Positions 26,910-33,692 of a DNA stretch of 33,692 bases are shown one piece after another (positions within the stretch are counted from its first letter, which is position 1; each line of letters opens with the position of its first letter). Both the position numbers and the translations under genes were made by a program. A model generated the notes under the pieces. It searched no databases. It was not told where the DNA came from and saw only the letters and a list, made by a program, of their open reading frames with translations. The DNA is from Betaproteobacteria bacterium (GTDB taxonomy: Bacteria > Pseudomonadota > Gammaproteobacteria > Burkholderiales > SG8-41). The DNA lies in assembly GCA_947486575.1 (NCBI GenBank), contig CANKUB010000044.1, positions 1 through 33,692 on the forward strand. Reading direction: 5' to 3'.

Positions 26910-27689
26910 ATGCTGCGGCTCGACACACTGCCTGCGGCCACTGCGAGAGTCTTCGCGCATCTTTATGCCGAACCCTTGTTGAGCGGGTTTACGCTCATTG
27001 GCGGCACAGCACTCAGTTTGCAAATCGGCCACCGGCAAAGCGAAGACCTCGATTTTTATCGCGCTGCAGAGCAACTTCCCAGCCGCACCATCAACACCGT
27101 ACTCGCCAACGCACGCCGCGCCGGGTTTGATGTGCATGACATGCTGTCGCCCTCGCAACTTTCGCAAACGCGCATCTACTACGCGGTTGATCTGCACGAT
27201 TGGGTGCAGGATTGGGCGATAGGCGGCGTCAAGGTGACGTTCAGTGTGTTCAATGGCTATGGCCCGCAAATGCGCGCGATCATGGCGTATCCGCGTATGG
27301 CTGACGAAAATACAGAAGCTGCGCAACGCTTCAGCATACTGGGCATAGAAGGATTATTCGCCGCGAAAAGTTGCCTGCTAACACGCCGAGCGCGCTCACG
27401 CGATCTATTCGATCTTTACACGCTGATGCACGAACACGGCTACTCAGTGCGCCAGCTATTCGATGTAATTCGTCGTATCGATCCCAGCGCCAACGCCGAT
27501 CATCACCGTGACGTGCTGCGTGGCTTGATCCCACTGGATACCACCGACGAAGGCTTTGCGGGCATCGGCGTAACCATTACGCTCGATGCGCTCTACGCTT
27601 TTTTCGAGGAACGCATCAGCGAATATGAGCGCGACGAAGCGCGGCGAATCGTCGCGCAAGTGCGCAGCAGCAAGCTGCGTCACAATTAA
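26910..27689 (+). CDS. AbiEii/AbiGii-type nucleotidyltransferase-like toxin
   Basis: The 259-residue product has the nucleotidyltransferase signature of the AbiEii family: FTLIGGTALSLQIGHRQSEDLDFY at about 27-50, split here as GGTALSLQIGHR and SEDLDFY, with the Asp pair as likely metal ligands. RSRDLFDLYTLM at about 160-171 is a second conserved block. AbiEii proteins are toxins of type IV toxin-antitoxin systems and give phage abortive infection; they transfer nucleotides and block growth. It follows the XRE gene by 10 nt without its own visible Shine-Dalgarno, so translational coupling is likely. The pairing with an XRE-type regulator differs from the winged-helix AbiEi of the best known systems. 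Confidence 0.85.
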   Translation: MLRLDTLPAATARVFAHLYAEPLLSGFTLIGGTALSLQIGHRQSEDLDFYRAAEQLPSRTINTVLANARRAGFDVHDMLSPSQLSQTRIYYAVDLHDWVQDWAIGGVKVTFSVFNGYGPQMRAIMAYPRMADENTEAAQRFSILGIEGLFAAKSCLLTRRARSRDLFDLYTLMHEHGYSVRQLFDVIRRIDPSANADHHRDVLRGLIPLDTTDEGFAGIGVTITLDALYAFFEERISEYERDEARRIVAQVRSSKLRHN

Positions 27690-27737
27690 CCGATTTCAGC
27701 CGATGGATGATTCTGTGCGGCAAGCCGTAGCTCCAGT

Positions 27738-27757
27738 CATGCCATAATTACGGCATG
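27738..27757. promoter_or_regulatory. 20-bp near-palindrome with extended -10, overlapping the dehydrogenase start codon
   Basis: CATGCC and GGCATG flank the core ATAATTAC; the whole 20 bp is palindromic except one base pair. It includes TGCCATAAT (27740-27748), an extended -10 element, and its end is the ATG at 27755. Transcription would start about at the ATG, which suggests a leaderless mRNA or an operator over the start. Confidence 0.45.
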
Positions 27758-28741
27758 AAAATCGCCATCCTCAACGACTATCTGCGCCGCTCGCAAGTCT
27801 CCGCAGATTGGTCGAACATCGCCAAGACTTGCGACATCACGGTGTTTGACCGTGCCATTCCACTGGTAGAAGTGGCGGCAACGCTCAAGCCGTTTGACAT
27901 TATCAGTACGCTGCGCGAGCGCATGCCGATTAATCGCGCATTGCTGGCGCAATTGACGAACCTCAAAATGCTGGCTATCACGGGCCTTTACAATCGTACG
28001 CTGGATGTCGCCGCGGCCACCGAGCGCGGCATTGTGGTGTCGTTTACCGAGTTGCGTGGCTCGTATCGCAAGGCTACCAGTGAATTGACGTGGGGGTTGA
28101 TGCTGGCTGTGGCACGGCACATTCCGTTTGAAGCCAACAAAATGCGGCAGGGCGGCTGGCAGAATACCGCTGGCTTTACGCTGCACGGGCGCACGCTGGG
28201 CTTGCTGGGCCTGGGGCGGCAGGGGCGCTATATGGTGCCGGTGGCCAAGGCGTTCGGCATGGAGGTTATCGCGTGGAGCCAGAATCTCACCGCTGAATTC
28301 GCCGCGCAGCACGGCGTGCGGCGCGTTGAAAAAGATGAATTGTTCGCACTGAGCGATGTGCTGAGTGTGCATCTGGTGCTGGGCGAACGCACACGCAAGA
28401 TGGTTGGCGCGCGTGAACTGGCGTTAATGAAGCCTTCCGCGATCCTGGTGAACACTGCACGTGGGCCGATCATTGATGAAGATGCGTTGATTACCGCCTT
28501 GCGTGACAAACGCATAGCGGGCGCGGGGCTGGATGTGTTTACGCACGAGCCGCTGGCGGATGACAGCCCCCTGCGTTCACTGCCCAACGTGGTGTTGATG
28601 CCGCATCAGGGCCACAACGTTGAAGAGTTTTTTCAGGTGGCATATGCGGATGTGGTTGAGAACATCACCGCATTCCTGGCTGGCAAACCCATACGGATTT
28701 TGACGCCAGAGCGCAATGCGAGCAATGTACAGGCGATTTAA
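27755..28741 (+). CDS. D-2-hydroxyacid dehydrogenase family protein (NAD-binding)
   Basis: The 328-residue product has the two-domain formate/glycerate dehydrogenase fold. The nucleotide-binding part carries LGLLGLGRQGRYM (GxGxxG type) and NTARGPIIDEDAL with the substrate Arg. DVFTHEPL has the catalytic Glu and MPHQGHN the catalytic His. It probably reduces or oxidises a 2-hydroxyacid with NAD(H); phosphoglycerate, lactate or a catabolic intermediate are all possible. No ACT regulatory domain is present, so it is not a long SerA. The start has no Shine-Dalgarno and lies in a palindrome. The second Bug receptor follows 12 nt later, so a transport and oxidation unit for a hydroxyacid is a reasonable inference. 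Confidence 0.88.
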   Translation: MKIAILNDYLRRSQVSADWSNIAKTCDITVFDRAIPLVEVAATLKPFDIISTLRERMPINRALLAQLTNLKMLAITGLYNRTLDVAAATERGIVVSFTELRGSYRKATSELTWGLMLAVARHIPFEANKMRQGGWQNTAGFTLHGRTLGLLGLGRQGRYMVPVAKAFGMEVIAWSQNLTAEFAAQHGVRRVEKDELFALSDVLSVHLVLGERTRKMVGARELALMKPSAILVNTARGPIIDEDALITALRDKRIAGAGLDVFTHEPLADDSPLRSLPNVVLMPHQGHNVEEFFQVAYADVVENITAFLAGKPIRILTPERNASNVQAI

Positions 28742-28753
28742 TCTACGGAAATA

Positions 28754-29719
28754 ATGTTTAAATACAAATACTTATGTATTTTTAGGTTTGCCGCTGCTGC
28801 AGCGTTAGTCTGCGCAACAGCCGTGGCGCAGGCGCAGCCTGCGTATCCGCGCAAACCCATCCGCCTGATTGTCGGCTTTCCACCCGGTGGCAACGCCGAT
28901 GCATCCGCACGGTTGATTGCGACGCGCATGGGAGATGCGCTCGGCACGACGTTTGTGGTTGAAAACCGCAGCGGCGCCGGTGGTAGTGTGGCAGCGCAGA
29001 TTGCCTCGCGCGCGGCACCCGATGGATACACGCTGTTATGGTCGAGCCCCGGTGCGCTGACCATCAACCGTATCATGGAGCACAACCTGCCGTATAACGC
29101 AGATACGGCATTTACGCCGGTCGGGCGCACGTTTACGTTTTGCAACGCATTGATCGTGCGCCCCGATTCGCCATTGACCACCGTGGCGCAACTGGTGACG
29201 TATGCCAAAGAGAAACCAGGCCAGTTGCAGTACGGCACACAGGGCGTGGGTTCGGCCGGGCATCTGTCGGCGCAGATGTTGCAAAACGTGGCGGGCGTTA
29301 GTTTGAGTCATATTCCGTATAAAGGTGGCGGTGAGCTGGTCACGGCGGTGATTGGCGGCGAGGCGCCGTCGGCCTTTGTCAGCACGCTGGCGGCAGGCGC
29401 CATGCGCAGCCGCTTGCGCGTACTGGCAGTCACTTGCCAGCAGCGCGAAATCAGTCTGCCCGATGTGCCCACTATGCACGAAGCCGGCGTGAAAAGTTAC
29501 GATGCCTCATTCTGGTTTGGCATTATGGCCCCGGCGGGTACGCCAGCGGCCATCATCACGCGGCTGAATAAGGAGCTGCGCGACGCACTGACCGGGGCGG
29601 AGGTCGATAAACTGGCGCGCAGTCAGGGCTTGAACCCTGCGCCGAGTTCGCCGCAGGAGTTCGCAGCCATCATCAAGGCAGACTACGAAAAGTGGAAAAA
29701 AGTGATCGGGCGTTCTTGA
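28754..29719 (+). CDS. Tripartite tricarboxylate transporter (Bug-type) substrate-binding protein
   Basis: The 321-residue product has a signal peptide ending TAVAQAQ (about residue 28) and then the family opening YPRKPIRLIVGFPPGGNADASAR. Other Bug blocks are GYTLLWSSPGALTIN, LQYGTQGVGSAGHLSAQM, SHIPYKGGGELVTAV and LPDVPTMHEAG. It is a normal-length periplasmic receptor for a carboxylate or related ligand. Its membrane partners TctA and TctB are not in the window, as is common for Bug paralogues in Burkholderiales. It probably shares a transcript with the hydroxyacid dehydrogenase just upstream. The signal-peptide region is unusually AT-rich, and it encodes KYKYLCIF from one of the recurring AT words. 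Confidence 0.93.
   Translation: MFKYKYLCIFRFAAAAALVCATAVAQAQPAYPRKPIRLIVGFPPGGNADASARLIATRMGDALGTTFVVENRSGAGGSVAAQIASRAAPDGYTLLWSSPGALTINRIMEHNLPYNADTAFTPVGRTFTFCNALIVRPDSPLTTVAQLVTYAKEKPGQLQYGTQGVGSAGHLSAQMLQNVAGVSLSHIPYKGGGELVTAVIGGEAPSAFVSTLAAGAMRSRLRVLAVTCQQREISLPDVPTMHEAGVKSYDASFWFGIMAPAGTPAAIITRLNKELRDALTGAEVDKLARSQGLNPAPSSPQEFAAIIKADYEKWKKVIGRS
28764..28774 (+). repeat. AT word ACAAATACTTA, copy in the second Bug gene
   Basis: Exact copy, in the signal-peptide codons. AAATAC (28760) and GTATTT (28776) also form an inverted repeat around it. Confidence 0.5.
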
Positions 29720-29745
29720 GTTGGCGGCGCTTGACCCAATAACCT

Positions 29746-29758
29746 GAGTAACGTACTC
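29746..29758. promoter_or_regulatory. Dyad and candidate promoter upstream of the XdhC-like gene
   Basis: GAGTA-ACG-TACTC is a perfect dyad. It overlaps TACTCT, which has TTGACC (29731-29736) 17 nt upstream as a possible -35. The -10 is a poor match, so promoter and operator are both tentative. Confidence 0.3.
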
Positions 29759-29805
29759 TAGTATTTATGGGATCAGTATAAGATATTGTTTTTAAAGGAT
29801 AAATT

Positions 29806-30804
29806 ATGGACAGCGTAGACCTGCAAGTACTCAAATCAGCGTGCGACTGGATGAAATCTGGGCATCGCGTAGTGATGGCGACTGTGGTGAAAACCTGGGG
29901 CTCGGCACCGCGGCCCATCGGCGCGCTTACCGCGATACGCGACGATGGCATGGTGGTCGGTTCCGTATCCGGCGGCTGTGTTGAGGACGACATGATTCTG
30001 CGCGTGCGTAACCGCGAACTGGTGCAGGATAAGCCTGCGACCACGCAATACGGCGTATCGGCTGAAGAAGCGCAGCGCTTCGGTTTGCCGTGCGGCGGCA
30101 CACTCGAACTCGTGCTGGAGCCGCTGAAGGCTGAAAGCGGTCTGGATAAATTGCTCGCGCACGTTGAGCGTCACGAGCTGGTAAAGCGCACGCTGAATAT
30201 GGAAAGTGGTCTTGCAACGATTGAACCTGCGGTGAATTCTGATCAGCTTACGTTCGACGAAAAAACCTTTGTCACCATTCACGGCCCGCGCTGGCGCTTG
30301 CTGATTATCGGGGCAGGGCAGTTGTCGAAGTACCTCGCGCAGATGGGGCAGGCGCTGGATTACAACGTGGTGGTGTGTGATCCACGCGAAGAATACGCCG
30401 ATACCTGGGATGTGCCCGGTGCGGAATTAAAACGCGGCATGCCGGACGACGTGGTGACTGAACTTAATCTGGATGGCCACAGCGCCGTGGTCACGCTCAC
30501 GCACGACCCCAAGCTCGACGATATGGCACTGCTCGAAGCCTTGAAGTCGCCCGCGTTTTACGTTGGTGCCATCGGCTCGAAAAAGAATAACGACTCGCGC
30601 CGCGAACGGCTGGCGGGGTTCGATTTGTCTGCGGGCGAAATTGCGAAACTGCGCGGCCCGGTGGGTTTGAAAATCGGCAGCAAAACGCCACCCGAAATCG
30701 CCATTGCCATTCTTGCTGAAATGACTGCCGTGAAAAACGGCGCAAAAATTATCGAGACGATAGAAATGCCCAAAGCCACCGTTGCCGGTTGCACCGTCAC
30801 TTAG
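29806..30804 (+). CDS. XdhC/CoxI family protein (molybdenum-hydroxylase maturation)
   Basis: The 332-residue product has the N-terminal XdhC_CoxI domain, with TVVKTWGSAPRPIGALTAI and GSVSGGCVEDDMI. The C-terminal Rossmann domain has LLIIGAGQLSKYLAQMG, VVVCDPREEYA and GAIGSKKNNDSRRERL. XdhC-type proteins bind molybdenum cofactor and aid its sulfuration and insertion into xanthine-dehydrogenase-family enzymes. The only such enzyme in the window is the form II CoxSLM-like operon, about 4.6 kb away on the other strand. A functional link is likely but not shown. AAAGGA gives a good ribosome site for the ATG at 29806. It is followed by a 136-nt AT-rich gap. Confidence 0.92.
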   Translation: MDSVDLQVLKSACDWMKSGHRVVMATVVKTWGSAPRPIGALTAIRDDGMVVGSVSGGCVEDDMILRVRNRELVQDKPATTQYGVSAEEAQRFGLPCGGTLELVLEPLKAESGLDKLLAHVERHELVKRTLNMESGLATIEPAVNSDQLTFDEKTFVTIHGPRWRLLIIGAGQLSKYLAQMGQALDYNVVVCDPREEYADTWDVPGAELKRGMPDDVVTELNLDGHSAVVTLTHDPKLDDMALLEALKSPAFYVGAIGSKKNNDSRRERLAGFDLSAGEIAKLRGPVGLKIGSKTPPEIAIAILAEMTAVKNGAKIIETIEMPKATVAGCTVT

Positions 30805-30836
30805 CGTTAGCAAGCACCTGTAAAAACGGCATTAAA

Positions 30837-30847
30837 ACAAATACTTA
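30837..30847 (+). repeat. AT word ACAAATACTTA, copy after the XdhC-like gene
   Basis: Exact copy in the 136-nt gap before the M48 gene. ACAAATA (30837-30843) pairs with TATTTGT (30852-30858) as a weak stem; no other signal is seen in the gap. Confidence 0.5.
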
Positions 30848-30940
30848 TATTTATTTGTCTGCGGCAGGAAAAGCTGTAGTCGAGCTGCCTGCCTGCGCGT
30901 TAATGAGCGTAACGCAGATGGCTGCGTCAAAGGAGTGCCG

Positions 30941-31795
30941 GTGAACAACAGACTCGTCATGTGCTTGCTGATGCTGGTAGCGGCATCAGGCTCGGTTGCG
31001 AAAGACGAACCCAAAGACGATGGCGTTAAAGTCGGCAAGGCATCGTCGCTGCGCAATCTCGTGCCCGCTGAAGGGCTGGAAAAGCAGGCCGCGTTGCAAT
31101 ACACGCAGCTCAAGCAGGAGATGGGTGCAAAGAAAGCTCTGGCGCCCGACAACTACCCCGAGCTGATTCGGCTGCGCGAGATTGCCAAGCGCATTATTCC
31201 GCATGCCACGCGATTTAACCCGCGCGCCGCCAAGTGGCAGTGGGAAGTGAATCTGATTGGATCGAACCAGATCAACGCGTTTTGTATGCCCGGTGGCAAG
31301 ATTGCGTTTTACACCGGCATCCTGCGTCAATTGAAACTGACCGACGATGAAGTTGCGATGGTCATGGGGCACGAAATTGCGCACGCGCTGCGCGAGCACG
31401 CGCGTGAGCAGGCGGGCAAGAATGCGCTGACGAAAATCGGCGCTATTGGCTTATCAGTGGCCACGGGTGGAAAGTACGATGGTCTGGTGCATTCCGGGGC
31501 AAACCTGCTGTCACTCAAGTTTTCACGCGGCGACGAAACGGATGCCGATCTGGTGGGCCTCGATATCGCAGCGCGAGCAGGCTACGATCCGCGCGCTGGC
31601 GTTACGCTGTGGAAAAAAATGAGCGCCGCCAGCAAAGGCGCGCCACCGCAATGGCTGTCCACCCACCCGTCAGGGCCTACCCGTATCAAAGAAATCGAGG
31701 CGCACCTGAAAGAAGCCTTGCCGCTCTACGAGCGGGCGGAAAAACCCAAGCCCTGGGTTGCACCCGTGGCACGTGCCACGCCACCCCCGCAATAA
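30941..31795 (+). CDS. Periplasmic M48-family zinc metalloprotease
   Basis: The GTG at 30941 is preceded by AAAGGAG with correct spacing; an earlier GTG at 30935 would overlap that site. The 284-residue product has a short signal peptide (cleavage near SGSVA, residue 20). The HEXXH zinc site lies in MGHEIAHALREHARE, with His144, Glu145 and His148, and the third ligand Glu is in DETDADLVGLDIAARAG. Upstream, INAFCMPGGKIAFYTGIL is the typical M48 substrate-strand block. The end is Pro-rich. This resembles the BepA/LoiP group of small periplasmic proteases that act in outer-membrane protein quality control. There is no TPR domain, so it is not BepA itself. No lipobox is evident. Confidence 0.92.
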   Translation: MNNRLVMCLLMLVAASGSVAKDEPKDDGVKVGKASSLRNLVPAEGLEKQAALQYTQLKQEMGAKKALAPDNYPELIRLREIAKRIIPHATRFNPRAAKWQWEVNLIGSNQINAFCMPGGKIAFYTGILRQLKLTDDEVAMVMGHEIAHALREHAREQAGKNALTKIGAIGLSVATGGKYDGLVHSGANLLSLKFSRGDETDADLVGLDIAARAGYDPRAGVTLWKKMSAASKGAPPQWLSTHPSGPTRIKEIEAHLKEALPLYERAEKPKPWVAPVARATPPPQ

Positions 31796-31853
31796 ATAGG
31801 GTCACGCTACCTGCTAATTTGGCTCAGCGTCCAAAAGAAGACCGTGTTCGCGG

Positions 31854-31859
31854 TACAAT
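31854..31859 (+). promoter_or_regulatory. Candidate -10 element for the aspartate dehydrogenase gene
   Basis: TACAAT in GGTACAATC lies 25 nt before the ATG at 31885, at the distance seen for the other -10 candidates here. No good -35 is visible. Confidence 0.35.
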
Positions 31860-31884
31860 CGTGCAAACTTAGCGGGGTATCGTC

Positions 31885-32700
31885 ATGCGTGTAGCCATTA
31901 TCGGCGGTGGCACTATCGCCACCTTATTTATTGAACACATTAATCGCGGCGATCTGGGTGAGGCGAAAGTAGTGGCTGTGGTTGGACGCAGCGACACCTC
32001 GCGCGGCAAACCGCTGGCCAGCGAACACGGCATTGCGTACGTCACCACGTTGGAAGAGTTGCTGGCACAGCGGCCTGAAGTAGTGGTCGAAGCCGCCTCG
32101 CATGAGGCCGTACGCGAATTTGGCGTGGCGTTGCTCGAAAAAGGCATCGCCTTGATCGTGTTGTCGGGAGGCGCATTGTGTGACGATGCGCTGCGCGCAA
32201 AGCTGGAAAACGCCGCAATGACGAGTGGCGCGATGCTGTATGTGCCTTCCGGCGGCATTTGCGGGCTGGACGCGCTGAAAACCATGTGCATCGCAGGTGT
32301 GGAGGAAGTGTCCATTGCCGTCACCAAGCCGCCCGCCGCGTGGAAGGGCATCGCCTACGTTGAACAGCAGGGCTTTAATCTGGAAGGCTTGACGCAACCG
32401 TTGACGCTGTTCGACGGCAGCGCGCGCGATGGCGTGCCGCTGTTCCCCGCGAATGTCAATATTGCCGCAGTACTCAGCATGGCCGGCGTGGGTTTTGACC
32501 GTACGCGCCTGAAAGTTGTGGCCGACCCGTCGCTGACGCTCAATACACACTACATCACGCTACGCGGCAAAACCGGCAATGTCAGCATCAAACTCGAAAG
32601 CGTAGCGTCGCCCGACAATCCCAAAACATCGTGGCTGGCTTGCTACAGCGCACTGGCGGCCTTGAAGTATGCCAAGTCACCGGTGCGCTACGGTACGTAA
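31885..32700 (+). CDS. nadX: L-aspartate dehydrogenase
   Basis: The 271-residue product matches the NadX family, which oxidises aspartate to iminoaspartate or oxaloacetate with NAD(P). The Rossmann motif is IIGGGTIATLF (about 5-15). Family blocks are EAASHEAVREFG, VLSGGALCDD, YVPSGGICGLDAL, FPANVNIAAVLSMAGVGFDRT and VVADPSLTLNTHYI; the last two are diagnostic of aspartate dehydrogenase. It can feed NAD synthesis or aspartate catabolism. Shine-Dalgarno is weak (GGGGT). It is convergent with the formamidase-like gene, with 7 nt between stops. Confidence 0.93.
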   Translation: MRVAIIGGGTIATLFIEHINRGDLGEAKVVAVVGRSDTSRGKPLASEHGIAYVTTLEELLAQRPEVVVEAASHEAVREFGVALLEKGIALIVLSGGALCDDALRAKLENAAMTSGAMLYVPSGGICGLDALKTMCIAGVEEVSIAVTKPPAAWKGIAYVEQQGFNLEGLTQPLTLFDGSARDGVPLFPANVNIAAVLSMAGVGFDRTRLKVVADPSLTLNTHYITLRGKTGNVSIKLESVASPDNPKTSWLACYSALAALKYAKSPVRYGT

Positions 32701-32707
32701 TACCAAA

Positions 32708-33692
32708 CTATGGTTTGAACCAATACGGCGTCTGCGTCTTGAACACGTTCTTGGGAATCATGCCGTAAACCACCTGATTCAGATTGACCGCTTCTGCCAC
32801 GCGAAAATCCACAGCAATACTGGATAGCTGATAGGCATCGCGTGCGGACAAGCCTTTTTCCTGCATCAGAAAATTCACCGTTTCCTGTGCGGCTGCTTTC
32901 AATGCCAGATTCAAGTCTTTGTCGACACCCATGGCAATGTAATGTGTGCCGGTTTCGGCTCGTGGCCAAGTAAGGTTTTTACCTTTAGCCTTGTGCACAA
33001 CAAACTGAAACGTTGGTGTCAGGGATGTCTCAATGGCGGTGCCGTCAATCTCACCATCGCCTTGTGCGGAGTGTGCGTCACCGGTAAAGAACAAAGCCCC
33101 TTTATTAAACACCGGCAAATATAAAGTCGCCCCTTTAGCCATTTGCTTTAAGTCAAGGTTACCGCCAAAAGCACCCGGTGGACGCGAACTTACAGTAGCC
33201 ATATCGGCGGGCGGCGCTACAGCCATAATGCCCATAAACGGTGCCAGCGGTACTTCGATTTCAGGTGAAAACAGGGCTACGTTGCGATCCAGATCCAGAC
33301 GAATAATGCGAAATACGGGCTCGGTCAGCAATTCGGGCAAAACGCCCGTGCCTTTGTTAGTCGCATTGACTCCGTAGGGGACACGGTGCTTTACATCGAT
33401 CACGCGCACTTCAAGCATGTCGCCGGGCTCGGCGCCCTCAATATAAATTGGCCCTGTCAATACATGCGTCCCCATGCCGGGCACTGGCTTTGCGCGGCCA
33501 TAGACATCAATCACATCTTTCAGCACTTCATTGGGTTTTACACCCAGCCCTTTCAAGGTGATTAATAGAAGCGGTGGAGCGCAAGGGTTCCCGCCAATAA
33601 TCTGAATGAATTGAAAGACTTGCCGTAAGTATCGCTGTACTTTTTCGCCGGTGCCAAGCAGACTCTTAGCGTTGACAACAACGTGGAGAGAC
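32708..33692 (-). CDS. Acetamidase/formamidase family protein (5' end outside window)
   Basis: The frame has no stop from the 3' end at 32708 to the right edge, so the start is outside the window. Recognisable blocks are THVLTGPIYIEGAEPGDMLEV, split as THVLTGPIYIEG and AEPGDMLEVRV, and the family signature GDAHSAQGDGEIDGTAIE. Others are PPGAFGGNLDL and ETVNFLMQEKGLSARDAYQL. Members hydrolyse formamide, acetamide or short amides to ammonia and the acid. The first 45 residues seen, before LKGLGVKPNEVL, are poorly conserved to my eye. A TTG at 33556 is only an internal codon. The 3' end is convergent with nadX. Confidence 0.85.
   Translation of the reverse strand, partial: SLHVVVNAKSLLGTGEKVQRYLRQVFQFIQIIGGNPCAPPLLLITLKGLGVKPNEVLKDVIDVYGRAKPVPGMGTHVLTGPIYIEGAEPGDMLEVRVIDVKHRVPYGVNATNKGTGVLPELLTEPVFRIIRLDLDRNVALFSPEIEVPLAPFMGIMAVAPPADMATVSSRPPGAFGGNLDLKQMAKGATLYLPVFNKGALFFTGDAHSAQGDGEIDGTAIETSLTPTFQFVVHKAKGKNLTWPRAETGTHYIAMGVDKDLNLALKAAAQETVNFLMQEKGLSARDAYQLSSIAVDFRVAEAVNLNQVVYGMIPKNVFKTQTPYWFKP

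Noticed and set aside
1-33692. CRISPR array, prophage or integrative element
   Set aside because: No regularly spaced repeats, integrase, transposase or structural phage genes were seen.

Overview
The window looks like a chromosomal segment of a betaproteobacterium, probably Burkholderiales or a relative. The evidence is moderately GC-rich DNA, two tripartite-tricarboxylate (Bug-type) binding proteins, a GTP-type PEP carboxykinase, a single-chain PurL, RdgC, and the cluster ppi-bolA-yciB-msrB beside purL. No rRNA, tRNA, CRISPR array, transposase or phage gene was found.

Region 1 (1-12 kb) is mostly housekeeping. It holds the 3' end of a gene with a Gly/Arg/Gln/Asn-rich tail, rdgC (-), a two-repeat carboxymuconolactone-decarboxylase-like protein, a fused NAD(P)H-hydrate repair enzyme (-), and purL (+). 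A minus-strand run follows: FAD-linked 2-hydroxyacid dehydrogenase, msrB, yciB, bolA and a SurA/parvulin-type isomerase. A bidirectional terminator separates this run from purL.

Region 2 (11.7-19.5 kb) carries an unusual Bug receptor, a small secreted 8-cysteine protein, a fumarylacetoacetate-hydrolase-family enzyme (-), a hybrid sensor kinase broken by one in-frame TAA codon, and pckG with a strong terminator.

Region 3 (19.5-26.3 kb) looks catabolic: a seven-bladed beta-propeller protein, a TfdA-like 2-oxoglutarate dioxygenase, a three-gene molybdenum hydroxylase operon (form II CoxSLM type, -) and an SDR oxidoreductase.

Region 4 (26.3-27.7 kb) is a small accessory module: a 56-bp cloverleaf-like repeat, an AT-rich promoter region, and a two-gene XRE/AbiEii toxin-antitoxin-like pair.

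Region 5 (27.7-33.7 kb) has a 2-hydroxyacid dehydrogenase and a second Bug receptor, an XdhC/CoxI-like molybdenum-cofactor maturation protein (a possible partner of the hydroxylase), a periplasmic M48 protease, an L-aspartate dehydrogenase, and an acetamidase/formamidase cut by the window end.

The least explained signals are a family of short AT-rich words scattered at gene edges (AATAAAAACAA and ACAAATACTTA, four exact copies each), the cloverleaf repeat, the interrupted kinase, the duplicated 8-Cys protein and the palindrome over the start codon at 27755. I did not identify a clearly new multi-gene system. No search could be run, so family names rest on motif recognition.
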